64,000 bases of DNA from Brucella cytisi (GTDB lineage: Bacteria > Pseudomonadota > Alphaproteobacteria > Rhizobiales > Rhizobiaceae), in contig JAAVLQ010000002.1 in assembly GCA_012103075.1 (NCBI GenBank), forward strand, positions 1,009,001-1,073,000, in the 5' to 3' direction. A model generated the notes under the pieces. The model was not told where the DNA came from and did no database searches. It saw only the letters and a program-made list of their open reading frames with translations. Positions 11,353 through 22,505 of this stretch are shown piece by piece. Every line of letters begins with the position of its first letter. Positions within the stretch are counted from its first letter, which is position 1. The position numbers were made by a program, and so were the translations under genes.

Positions 11353-12527
11353 ATGGCAAATATGGACATCCGGTTATTTGTGCTGGTGCTGGCTACCTTC
11401 GTTACCGGCACCGCCGAGAACATTATTGTCGGCATTCTTCCGGGCATCGCACCCGGTTTGAATGTCTCAGTCAGTGCCGCCGGGCAGCTGACATCAATCT
11501 TCTCGATTACCTTCGCTCTCACAGCACCACTGGCATTCGTTCTAACAACGCGCTTCGAACGGAAAGCCGTCCTCGTCTTCGCCTTGGGCGTTTTCATCGC
11601 AAGCAATATCATCGCGAGCATTAGCCCCAATTATGCTGTCCTGTTTATCGCGCGCATCGGCATGGCCTCCGCAAGTGCCGTCGTCTGCCTGATTGCCACC
11701 ATGCTGGCGACAGAGCTGGTTAGTCCCGCAATGCGCGGACGCGCCATCGGGATCATATTCATGGGTATAAGCGGATCGATGGTGGCCGGTGTCCCCACGG
11801 GAATGATTGTCAACGATTGGCTGGGCTGGCGTGCGGTCTTCCTGTGCACGGCACTGGCGGCAGCTTTGGTGCTGCTCCTGTCGTTGCTTTCCTGCCTCGT
11901 GCAGGACGAAGCCTGCGTGGCTTGCCACCTTATATGCCGCACCTGAAATCCTTCCGGCTGGTATCAGCACAATTGGTTTCCATCCTGATGATCGGCGGTC
12001 ATTTCGTCTTGTTCGCCTATCTGTCACCCTATCTTCTGGAGGCTGTCCACATCTCTTCACAGAAAGTCATCTGGGCGATGGTGGCGTTCGGCGTGGCCGG
12101 AATGACAGGCGGTTATCTCGGCGGACTGCTCGTCGACAAGCTTTCACCAAGGTTGGCTATCGAGCTGACGCCACTTCTCTATCTGACTGCGTTAGCAACG
12201 ATACCGCTTGCAACAGGGTCCAGCACTATTTTCGGCGCGGTACTGATGATCTGGGCTTGTATAAGTTGGATGATATCTCCGGTCGTTCAGAGCTTTCTCA
12301 TCACGACCGATCCCGCAACGGCAGATGCCGGTGTCGGGATCAATCTATCTGCCATGCACATAGGCGTAGCGCTTGGCACGGCCACGGGCGGACTTGCTTT
12401 ACGGCACTGGAACTTGCAAGCCCTGCCGTGGATCGGATGCATTCTGGTCGCGCTTTCCTTACTGTGTGCCCTTAACGCTTCCCGATATTTTGCAGGTTGT
12501 AAGGCGTCGATTGATACATCTCGTTGA
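11353..12527 (+). CDS. MFS transporter, DHA1-like exporter
   Basis: A 12-segment major facilitator of about 390 residues, AraJ/YdhP-like. It begins [22 protein letters not shown]; the variant motif [10 protein letters not shown] and the segment [22 protein letters not shown] are typical of drug or sugar efflux members of DHA1. One frameshift lies at about 11885-11900, after which [14 protein letters not shown] begins the second half. The C-terminus overlaps the convergent metA gene by 56 bases, so the last 18 residues may not be real if another indel lies near 12475. Confidence 0.88.
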
Positions 12528-13393
12528 TCCAGTTTCCAAACAGAAGATGTGCGTGGCTGCGCCAGCGGTTTTCCGGCTGGCGCGTCGCGTCATCTCCGGG
12601 GAAATAGTTGGCTGGAACCTTTGTTTCAGGCTGAGCCTGAATGTCGCGGAAATACTCATCGGCAAGCGACGTTGTGTCGTACTCCACGTGATTGAACATA
12701 TGCAGCGCGCGATGACGTGGATCGTCCAGCAGGCAAAGGCCCGTTTCCGGACTATCGACCAAAACCTTCAGCTCACTCTCGGCTGGAATGTCGCTCTTGC
12801 GCACTTCGGTCCAACGTGAAACCGGGATTTTGAAATCATCCGAAAAGCCACGAAGGTAGGGAGACGACGGCGCAAGGTTGCGCTGGCTATAGACGCCTGA
12901 CGCCTTGCCCGGCAGCTCGTACTTGCCCATGCCGTGGAAATGATGGACGGCAGCCTGTGCGGCCCAACATATATTCAGTGACCGGTGCACATGGGTCTGC
13001 GTCCAATCGAAGACACGCTGCATCTCATCCCAATAGGTGACTTCCTCGAACTCGAGGCGTTCGACCGGAGCACCGGTGATGACAAAACCGTCAAAGCGTT
13101 GGTCCCGCACCTCTTCCCACGGCTGGTAGAACGACAACATGTGATCGGCAGGCGTATGGCGCGCCACATGGTTGGTGATACGAACAAGAGTTAGCTCGAC
13201 CTGCAGCGGTGTCGCGCCAAGCAGACGCGCAATTTGCGTCTCTGTCGTGACCTTGTTCGGCATCAGATTGAGAAGGCCGATCTTCAGCGGACGAATATCC
13301 TGACGAATGGCATCTGCTTCGCGCATGACCATGACGCCCTCGGCCCGAGAGAACACTGGTTGCTGGCAGATCGTCAGGAATTTTAATCGGCAT
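12472..13393 (-). CDS. metA: Homoserine O-acyltransferase
   Basis: MetA acylates homoserine, the first committed step of methionine synthesis. The protein (about 306 residues) starts [15 protein letters not shown] at 13393 and, after removing one extra G in the GGG run at about 13345, continues as [32 protein letters not shown]. The catalytic Cys is in NICWAAQA, and the His and Glu are in MFNHVEYD. The substrate-pocket segment reads [14 protein letters not shown] Glu after TGAPV is the residue reported for acetyl-CoA-using MetA, whereas E. coli has Gly there, so acetylation is the better prediction. It has a long structured leader. Confidence 0.93.
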
Positions 13394-13395
13394 GT

Positions 13396-13543
13396 CGCGT
13401 CGGTCCCTAGTTTATGTTGGGGGAGGACGCGAGTGGCTTTATCCGTATATTTGCCGGTTTGGCCACATCCTCTCTTTTACAGAGAGTACCACCTTGCCCG
13501 GAGAGGCAGGTTGGCGTTGGGCGTCTCCCCAACTCTTGATGTG
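13396..13543 (-). ncRNA. Structured metA leader, S-box-like candidate riboswitch
   Basis: On the minus strand the leader folds by perfect pairings into a multi-helix junction. P1 is CACAUC (13543-13538) with GAUGUG (13469-13464). Then come AAGA, P2 GUUGGG/CCCAAC (13533-13516), GCC, P3 ACCUGCC with GGCAAGGU (13511-13491), GGUA, and P4 AGAGAG-type stem (13486-13470). The order and junction sequences (AUCAAGAG, CCAACC, GGUGGUA) resemble the SAM-I/SAM-IV superfamily. The 3' strand of P1 overlaps GUGGC (13466-13462), which can instead pair with GCCAC (13437-13433). A second stem, CGCGUC (13431-13426) with GACGCG (13401-13396), abuts the start codon and brackets the AGGGA ribosome site. No typical SAM-II core was found. 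Class and ligand are inferred. Confidence 0.6.
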
Positions 13544-13685
13544 ATGTCACTTCTACTCAAACTCTTTCGGGGTGGCAATAGGGTTTAAGTGTCGCCTTAA
13601 AGTGTATGAGAAATTTCCATTTCTTTTGCCGATCAGTTTATGAATGTTGCACTCAGCGACTTACAAAATTTGGAATGAACGTCCT

Positions 13686-14408
13686 TCAAATTTTTTCTAA
13701 GGCGGCTTTCAACGCGCTTACACGCTGAGCTGATGTCCGAAATGATTGTTCTGCGGCAAAACCGAAAGCGATAGCACGAGAATCCTTCTCTTCGACCGGG
13801 ACACGGCATGAAGCATGAATCTCTGTCGCGCCCGTTGCCTCCACGATCCGTCTCGCATTCTCCGCGTTGACGCCGCTGCCGGGCATGATGCGGATTCGGC
13901 CACCAGCCAACTCAGCCAGCACCCGCAGATTATCCAACCCCTTTTCCGCAGTTTGTGACAGACCAGACGTCAGAATGCGCTCGAAGTCGAGTGCAATTGC
14001 TTGCTGTACGGCAATCTCCATATTCGGAACGAGATCGAATGCGCGATGAAGCGTCGTTCCAAGGCCTTTTGCTTCTGCAACCAGTCTTTCCAACATGGCG
14101 ACATCAAGAGAACCGTCGCTCAGCGAAGCTCCAATGACAACACCGGCCAAACCGGCATTTCTGGCATTACGAATATCCGACACCATGATGGCTTCATCTT
14201 CTGTCGAAAAGCAGAAATTGCCCGCGCGCGGTCTGATCATTGCGTAAACCGGGATTGGCGCTTTCGAGGCAAGCTCCATCAATCCCAGCGAAGGCGTCAA
14301 ACCACCAAGCTCAAGCGCAGAACAGAGCTCGATACGATCCACACCACCTTCTATTGCCGACCGCAACCCTTCGGCGCTATCTACGCAGACTTCAAGTAAC
14401 ACGCTCAC
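13686..14408 (-). CDS. cutC: CutC family protein
   Basis: An intact 240-residue TIM-barrel protein of the CutC family. Family blocks: LEVCVDSAEGLRSAIEGGVDRIELCSAL at the N-terminus, PVYAMIRPRAGNFCFS near residue 55, and RIMPGSGVNAENARRIV near residue 170. The copper-homeostasis name comes from early E. coli genetics and is disputed; the reaction is unknown. Its ATG overlaps the TGA of the ROK kinase gene (ATGA at 14408-14405), so the two are translationally coupled, hinting at a carbohydrate-linked role. Confidence 0.92.
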   Translation of the reverse strand: MSVLLEVCVDSAEGLRSAIEGGVDRIELCSALELGGLTPSLGLMELASKAPIPVYAMIRPRAGNFCFSTEDEAIMVSDIRNARNAGLAGVVIGASLSDGSLDVAMLERLVAEAKGLGTTLHRAFDLVPNMEIAVQQAIALDFERILTSGLSQTAEKGLDNLRVLAELAGGRIRIMPGSGVNAENARRIVEATGATEIHASCRVPVEEKDSRAIAFGFAAEQSFRTSAQRVSALKAALEKI

Positions 14409-15352
14409 GTCTGATGCCCCAATATTGCGGCCCCAACCAAACCGCCATCACTGCCGAATACACCCGGAACGACCAATGGCTGGTTCATTTTCCGCAAAAT
14501 TCTGGCCCTGACGGCCGTATCAAGTGCGGAGATCAATTCGGAAGCAGTAGCAAGTCCACCACCAACCGGAATAATCGACGTGCCTGTTATGTTGACGACG
14601 GCTGCAAGCGGATCGGCAACCAGCTGGAGATAAGCGGTAATCGTCCGTCTCGCCTCCGGTCTGTCTTCCAGCCATTCCTGCAGGACCGCATGGCTACTCG
14701 CATCTATACCGTTCAAAAACTGGTGCAGTTTTTCGATCCCGCGCGCGCCGCCAATCGTATCGACGCAACCGCTCTGACCGCAGCCACAATCGAAGCGAGG
14801 AACCGACACTGTTTGTCCGTCTATTTCTACACATGTGTTGAGGATCGGGCCATGCCCCATTCGCCAGTCAAACCGGCTTTACCGCGAACCAATCGACCGT
14901 CGATAACAAGTCCGCCGCCAACACCTGTGCCCAGCACTGCGCAAAAACTATGTCGTGCCCCTTACCAGCCCCTTCGATAGCTTCTGCAAGGGCCAGACAA
15001 TCAGCATCATTGGCGGCGATTACCTGTCGCTCCAATCGCTCGCCGAGTTCAAGACTTAATCTGTGATCGGTGATGCAAGGAATGTTCGCCGAGAAAGCGG
15101 AACTTGTTACTGGATCAACCAATCCAGCGATGGAAAGTGCAAGTGGCCCCGCCTCATCCGATGCGTGGGTTCGAAGCGCAGTTTCCAATGCGCTCCCGAA
15201 CCCATCCCAACTTTTGCAGGGGTCGGCAACTTTTCAAGAAGTTCGATGTGTCCCGGACGTGCCGAGCGGGCCAGCCGAATGAAGGACCCGCCAACATCCG
15301 CGGCAAAAACAGTACCTGCCTGCCGAGACTGACGCATCCTTCTGTCGTGCAT
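14405..15352 (-). CDS. ROK family sugar kinase
   Basis: A ROK-type kinase (N-acetylglucosamine or glucokinase-like) of about 310 residues. The phosphate loop [11 protein letters not shown] lies near the N-terminus, the catalytic Asp region is [13 protein letters not shown], the glycine-rich [12 protein letters not shown] is recovered after frame repair, and the ROK zinc motif is [12 protein letters not shown]. Three frame changes are needed, at about 15185-15195, 14935-14945 and 14855-14870. I chose the ATG at 15352; the ATG at 15337 is an alternative. Coupled to cutC by a stop/start overlap. The sugar cannot be assigned. Confidence 0.85.
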
Positions 15353-15434
15353 GATCGATCTTCCGCCGATACGTTTCGATGGTCCAACCAATCATCGCAA
15401 ATGTATCGGCAGTCAATCACAAGACGCAATTATC

Positions 15435-16208
15435 CTACGGTTTTGGCTCCACGAGCGAGATGTTCACACCTTGCGGATCCTTGCATTGAACAACCCATTC
15501 GCCGTTCGGCACTTCCATCGGCTCTTGCAAAACCGCTCCGCCGAGACTTGACCCGGCTGGCAGCATTCTTCACGCCATCGACCATGAAGTAGAAACCCCA
15601 GCCAACCGGAGTGCCGGGAGGTGCGGTCATGATACCGCCGTGATCGGCGCCATCGACACTGAACACCTTGTAATTGCCCATAGGCCCCATGTCGAAATTG
15701 CGTGAGAGCTTCCAGCCGAAAACTTTCTCATAGAACGAAAATACCGTCTCGCAGTTTTGAGCATACAGTTCATGCCAACCCGGATGCCCCGGTTTGCGCG
15801 AACCGAAGTCAGCCGGTGGCGGCATGTCGTCTTTCGGTTCAAAAGTGCAAAGATACCACCTTGCGGGTCCGAAACGATCGCAAACCGTCCAATGTCCGGG
15901 ATATCCTGCGCTGCTCTGAGCACCTTGCCACCTTCAGCTTCAACCTTTTTGGCATATTCGTCTGCATTTGCGACACCGACATAACCGATCCAGCCGGGTT
16001 CGCCTCCGCAATCTTCCTTTGACATATCCGCCATCGACATCATGCCTGCAATCATGCATCCGGGCACTTCGAACAATGTATATTTCATGCCGGGAACCCC
16101 GGCATCTTTCGCTGTCCAGCCGACAACTTTTGTATAAAAATCCTGTGCGTTGTCAGCATCTGTTGTCATAAGTTCATACCAGACGAACGGAGAAGAGCCG
16201 TTTTTCAT
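15435..16208 (-). CDS. Two-domain VOC (glyoxalase-fold) protein
   Basis: A protein of about 258 residues made of two VOC modules. The first begins FVWYELMTTDADNAQDFYTKVVGW and ends GRFAIVSDPQGGIFALL; the second begins GHPGWHELYAQNCETVFSFYEKVFGW and, after repair, ends near VQCKDPQGVNISLVEPKP. The frame changes at about 15825-15832 between the modules and at about 15560-15568. This duplicated layout matches the 27 kDa antigen Cfp30B-like family, whose substrate is unknown. It lies upstream of nothing obviously related. Confidence 0.85.
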
Positions 16209-16246
16209 TGAAAGTACTCCCTTGGATTTATTTCACGGTTGAATGA

Positions 16247-16972
16247 TCAGCCGCAGCAGCTGTGCTTGGAAGCCTGTGCTTCATACTCATCATGCCGTTT
16301 GACGAAATGCATCGTGCCATTTTCATTCCGACCCTTGGGGGCTCGGTCGAGGATCATCAAAGTGCCTATCCACTCCTCGATGCCTCGGGCATAACTGGAA
16401 TAGGTGTGATAGATGGCACCGCTGTCGTCCTTGTAGAAAGCGCTCATGCCGGGCAGCTCATCAAAAGCATCTTCAGCAGCCAGCTTGTCGAAATTGTAGA
16501 AAACGCGGTTATTCTCGAGCTCATCCTTCGTAAAGGAGACGTGGTAATCGAAATTAAAATCACTGCCTTCTGACGAAATCCATGGAAAATGCCAACCCAT
16601 CCGCCTTTGGTAAGCTTGCAGCTTTGCCAGCGGTCCGCGCGAAACGGCAATTAGCGTGACGTCGTGATTGTTGAGATGTGTCACGGCGCCATCAAGATTG
16701 TCAGCAAGGAACGAACATCCTGTGCAACCTTGATCCCAGTCGGGTCCGAACATGAAATGGTAGACCAGCAACTGGCTACGCCCGTCGAACAGTTCGGAAA
16801 GCGACTTCCGACCCGAAGGCGTATCGAATGCATAATCCTTATCAACCTTCACCCATGGCAGTGCCTGCCGCTCACGATTGACCTTGTCGCGCAGATGAGT
16901 GGCTTCTTTTTCACTTGCCAGAAGCGCACGGCGCGCCTCAAGCCAAACTTCTCGGGATACAACCTCATTCAT
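16247..16972 (-). CDS. DUF899 thioredoxin-fold protein
   Basis: An intact 241-residue member of DUF899, a thioredoxin-like family. The block LLVYHFMFGPDWDQGCTGCS holds a CTGC pair at the position of a redox centre, and the tail has HSCCG. Also typical are SRGPLAKLQAYQRRMGWHFPW and the C-terminal GIEEWIGTLMILDRAPKGRNE. It is divergent from a MarR regulator across 93 bases that contain a perfect palindrome, so it is probably the regulator's target. The biochemical role is unknown; peroxide or electrophile defence is a guess from the fold. Confidence 0.88.
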   Translation of the reverse strand: MNEVVSREVWLEARRALLASEKEATHLRDKVNRERQALPWVKVDKDYAFDTPSGRKSLSELFDGRSQLLVYHFMFGPDWDQGCTGCSFLADNLDGAVTHLNNHDVTLIAVSRGPLAKLQAYQRRMGWHFPWISSEGSDFNFDYHVSFTKDELENNRVFYNFDKLAAEDAFDELPGMSAFYKDDSGAIYHTYSSYARGIEEWIGTLMILDRAPKGRNENGTMHFVKRHDEYEAQASKHSCCG

Positions 16973-17011
16973 GGTGCAAGCCCTCCTCCGGCTTTTGCTC
17001 CTGTCTATGCC

Positions 17012-17054
17012 CAGATATCAATGTTCCCGCTTGACGATTTACATTGATATCAAT
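17012..17054. promoter_or_regulatory. Candidate MarR operators
   Basis: A perfect 12-bp palindrome ATTGATATCAAT sits at 17043-17054, 11 bases before the marR start codon. A second ATATCAATGTT copy at 17015-17025 resembles ATATCAATATT at 17048-17058. Both lie in the divergent DUF899/marR promoter region, where MarR repressors usually bind. Confidence 0.6.
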
Positions 17055-17065
17055 ATTAATAAATC

Positions 17066-17518
17066 ATGTCAAATAGCCTCGATGTACCTTTTGAAACAAC
17101 ACTTCTGGTTCGTGATACCTGCCTTTGCTTGCATGTTCAGCGCGCCGCACGTGCGCTCGCCCGCCGCTTTGACGACGCTCTGCGTCCAGTTGGGCTGACC
17201 AACGGTCAATTCTCGCTGATGATGTCGCTCAATCGCCCATCACCGCCGCCAATGAAGCCGGTGGCAGAACTGTTGGCCATGGATCAGACGACTTTGACCG
17301 CAGCGTTGAAGCCATTGCAACGGCAAGGTTGGGTGGAGATCGTTATCAACCCGAAGGACAGGCGCGAGCGTTTATTGCAACTCACGCCTGAGGGAAAAGC
17401 AGCTCTTGCTGCAGCGGTGCCGATATGGAAGGCTACACATGCGGATATCGAGAAGCAGCTCATAAGCGGCAACGGTGATGACGTCCGCCGCGACTTGCTG
17501 GTTCTGTCGTCAGTTTAA
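17066..17518 (+). CDS. MarR family transcriptional regulator
   Basis: An intact 150-residue winged-helix regulator. The dimerisation helix (CLCLHVQRAARALARRFDDAL), the recognition region (MKPVAELLAMDQTTLTAALKPLQRQGWVEI) and the wing with the conserved DRRERLLQLTPEGKAAL are all present. A Cys-rich start (DTCLCLHV) may sense oxidants, as in OhrR or DUF24-like regulators, but this is only suggestive. It is divergent from the DUF899 gene and probably represses it and itself. Confidence 0.92.
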   Translation: MSNSLDVPFETTLLVRDTCLCLHVQRAARALARRFDDALRPVGLTNGQFSLMMSLNRPSPPPMKPVAELLAMDQTTLTAALKPLQRQGWVEIVINPKDRRERLLQLTPEGKAALAAAVPIWKATHADIEKQLISGNGDDVRRDLLVLSSV

Positions 17519-17556
17519 TGGCTGAAGGGGTGCTTTTCGCGCCCCTGCCCAACAAC

Positions 17557-19165
<1,609 letters not shown>

Positions 19166-19172
19166 CTACTCC

Positions 19173-20862
19173 TCAGGAGAAAGCGACCACCAACGGCCCG
19201 AGCAATGTCAAAAAGACATTGGCAAGCGCATAGGTGATTGCGAACGGGGTGGTAGGAATGGAATTGCCTGCCTTGTCGAGCACTTCGCCGAAGGCAGGAT
19301 TTGCGCTGCGCGACCCGGAAAGAGCGCCAGCAAATATAGCCACATTGTCATATTTCAGCACGTAACGGCCAAAGAACATCGTGATGATCAGCGGCAGAAT
19401 GGTTACGACCACACCGATCAGGAAAATGGTGAGACCGCTGCTGATAATTGTCTGCACGGCCTGCAGACCTGACTGGAGGCCGACAACTGCAACAAAGCCA
19501 GCGAGGCCCAAATCGCGCAGCAATGTGGAGGCACCCGTCGGCATGTTGCCGATGGTCATGTTCCGGCTGCGATACCAACCGAAGAGCAGACCTGACAGAA
19601 GCGCTCCGCCGCCGCTGCCAAGTGTCAGCGGTATCGAACCAATGCGCACGACAGCCAGACCGATCAGAAGACCGAAAGCGATACCGAGGCCATGGAACAC
19701 GAAATCGGTCTTATCGCTTGGAACGATCACCGGACCGATAGACTTCGCCGCACGCTGCAAATCCTGATCGGTTCCGTAGAGTGAAACGACATCGCCAGCA
19801 CTGATGACCGTATCAGGTTGCAGCGGCAAAGGCTTGTCGGCACGTTTGACGCCGATAACATAGACGCCGTGGCGCAGTTCAGAGCTTATATTCTCCTTGA
19901 TCGCAGCAACGGTCTTGCCGACATAATCCGGTGAAGTGATCGTCACGTCACGGATTTGCACGACGACATCCATGCCTTCAGAAGATTGCAATTCGGTGCC
20001 GATCTTGTTGCCAGAAGCGACAACGCCTGAGCGCCTGCCGGCCACAAGAACGATGTCGTCCCTTTCCAGATGGAGATTGGGTGCGACGCCGATGATCTTG
20101 CCAGCACGTTTGACCCGTTCAATGGTTATGGCGTCTTCAACAGAGGTCATCGCCTCAATCTGGGCCACGGTCTTTCCTGATGCCTGTTCCACCTTATAGA
20201 TGCGCCCCACAAGATCAGGAGCTGCTTCGCTTTCGCCCTGCCCCAAGACCCTTATGCCAGCCAACAGTTCGGCTTCCGCCTTGATGGCATCGTCGCGGAT
20301 AGTGCGTCCCATGAATTTCGGCAGCAGATTGACGCAGACAATGATCGCTCCGAAGGAACCGAAAATATAGGTCACAGCATATCCAACAGCGACATTGGCC
20401 TGCAATCGCTGTACTTCGTCAGCTGCCAGACCAAGCTTGGAAATGGCCGAACTTGCCGTTCCGATGATTGCAGATTGCGTCAGCCCACCTGCTGCGATAC
20501 CCGCCGCAAGACCTTTGTCCAAACCGAATATGCGCGCCATGATGACGACGGTCGCGAGACCGCTGATGGCGAGCACCGCGGCCATTGCGATCTCACGCAA
20601 GGATTGCCGCCCGAGTGATCTAAAAAATTGCGGACCACTTTCGAAACCGACCGCATAAATAAAAAGGGCGAAGAGCAGAGCCTTCACCCCATTATCGATC
20701 TGAACGCCCACCGGCTGATTATCACCGCGACAAGCAGTGACCCGGCAACTCCTCCTAACTGGAACTTGCCGAAGTGTATCTTGCCGATCGCATACCCGCC
20801 GGCGGGGAAAGGAACAAAGCAATTTCGGGTGCCTGCTGAAATATTGCCTGAAGCCAATGCAT
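19173..20862 (-). CDS. aspT: Aspartate:alanine antiporter
   Basis: An AAEx-family membrane exchanger of about 563 residues. It has two homologous membrane halves (AAGGLTQSAIIGTASSAI in the first, GALSGSRSANPAFGEV in the second) flanking a hydrophilic loop with two RCK_C-like segments. The start is the ATG at 20862 with GGAGGGACGG just before it. Two homopolymer deletions, in CCCC at about 20808-20811 and in CCGG at about 20716-20720, break the N-terminal 50 residues from the rest. It imports aspartate in exchange for alanine; with aspD it generates proton-motive force. Confidence 0.93.
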
Positions 20863-21186
20863 CCGTCCCTCCAAGCTCCGATAACAACCTAGGGTTAGCT
20901 AGAGCGGAAACACCAAAGACAAGAGGCCAAAAACACAAAATGTTAAAAAGAAATGACAGCAAAGCCAAGATCGCTCAAAAAGGTGAAAGTGCTTTCTGGA
21001 ATTGTTCTATTCTAGAACGGAGACAATCTCTTTACATCGTTCTGTGATGAAACCTTAAAATCGATCAATATCGGGATAAGATGTCTGGAAAAAACAGGAC
21101 ACAGACATAAAATATGTCTGACGACGATCCTCCTCTTGCAACGGGGTGATTGACGGGCATTTTAAGAATGAAAGCAGGCTGAAGTA
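20863..21186. other. Divergent aspT / NADH dehydrogenase intergenic region
   Basis: A 324-base region between divergent genes. It includes AT-rich sequence suited to promoters (for example TTGTTCTATTCTAGAACGGAG, where TTCTA-GAA forms a small inverted repeat near 21003-21018). I see no coding potential or known RNA here. Confidence 0.4.
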
Positions 21187-22452
21187 ATGAGTGAAAAGCG
21201 AGCCCCCATCTCGTTGTCGTCGGCGCCGGTTTTGGCGGATTGCAACTGATCCACGACCTTAGAAACGTCGACGTGCGAATCACGCTGATCGATCAGCGTA
21301 ATCATCACCTGTTCCAGCCGCTTCTCTATCAGGTTGCAACAACCATTCTCGCCACGTCCGAAATTGCCCGGCCGATCCGGCATCTGTTCAAAGATCGCAA
21401 GGAAGTGACCACGCTATTGGGCACAGTCACCGATGTTGACAGCGAGCACCGTCAGGTGCTGCTCGAAAACGGCACCGAAATTTCGTACGACATGCTCGTA
21501 ATCGCCACCGGAGCACGACACGCCTATTTCGGTAACGATCAATGGGAAGCGTTGGCCCCGGACTGAAGGCGCTTGAGGACGCAACCACCATTCGCCGTCG
21601 CCTGCTTCTCGCCTTTGAGCGTGCAGAACGTGAAAGCGATGAAGCAAAGCGGCAAGCGTTGTTGACATTTGCCATCGTCGGTGGCGGACCGACGGGCGTT
21701 GAACTAGCAGGCATTATCGCTGAGTTGGCCAAACAAACCATATGGCCGGAGTTTCGCAATATAGACACGCGGCAGACACGCGTGATGCTGCTTGAAGCCG
21801 GTCCGCGCGTTCTGGCGGCGTTTCCAGAAGACCTGTCCAATTATGCGTTGAAAGCGCTCGAAAAACTGGGGGTGGAAGTACGGCTCGGAATTCCGGTCAA
21901 GGACATCACAGCCGAGGGCGTGACTGTCGGCGAAGAGTTCATTCCATGCCGGACGGCAATCTGGGCAGCAGGCGTGGCTGCCTCTCCAGCCGCAACGTGG
22001 CTCAACGCCGAGAGTGACCGAGCAGGGCGCGTGAAGGTGTTATCCAACCTCAATGTACCCGGCCATGAGGATATCTTCGTCATTGGTGATACGGCGTGGG
22101 TCGAGGGACCGGACGGCAAGCCGGTTCCGGTATTGCCCCTGCCGCCAAGCAGCAAGGTGCCTATGTTGCCAAGGTCATCAAAAGTCGCATTGAAGGAAAG
22201 ACCCCACCGATGCCATTCCGTTATAAGCATCAGGGCAATCTTGCGACCATCGGCAGAGGCGCCGCTGTGGTTGATATGGGTCGCTTCAAGCTTAAGGGGC
22301 TAATCGCCCGGTGGTTCTGGGGCATTGCGCACATCTTCTTCCTTATTGGAACGCGAAGCCGTGCCGCTGTCGCCCGGAGCTGGCTCTGGACTTACATCTC
22401 CGGCCAGCATAGCGCCCGGTTGATAACGCAAGGCAAACCTGTAGAGCGCTAG
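21187..22452 (+). CDS. ndh: Type II NADH dehydrogenase (NAD(P)/FAD oxidoreductase)
   Basis: A non-proton-pumping quinone-linked NADH dehydrogenase of about 422 residues, peripheral at the inner membrane. The FAD Rossmann motif VVVGAGFGGL near residue 10, the second (NAD) motif FAIVGGGPTGVELAG, and the FAD-contact DIFVIGDTAWV are present, with a C-terminal amphipathic region (WGIAHIFFLIG). Three single-base deletions, in C runs at about 21201-21206 and 21556-21560 and in a G run at about 22128-22133, split it into four pieces. It ends at a strong bidirectional terminator. Confidence 0.92.
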
Positions 22453-22459
22453 ATGGAAG

Positions 22460-22482
22460 ACGGCCCGCCAGAAGCGGGCCGT
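22460..22482. terminator. Bidirectional terminator between ndh and dctA
   Basis: ACGGCCCGC - CAGAA - GCGGGCCGT is a perfect 9-bp stem between two converging genes. It is followed by TTTCTCTT on the plus strand. Confidence 0.8.
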
Positions 22483-22505
22483 TTCTCTTACTGTCTGATA
22501 TGCCG

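Noticed and set aside
13391..13620. SAM-II riboswitch upstream of metA
   Set aside because: This is the class expected in alphaproteobacteria, but I could not find its core pseudoknot sequences (such as GCUAAA) on the minus strand here.
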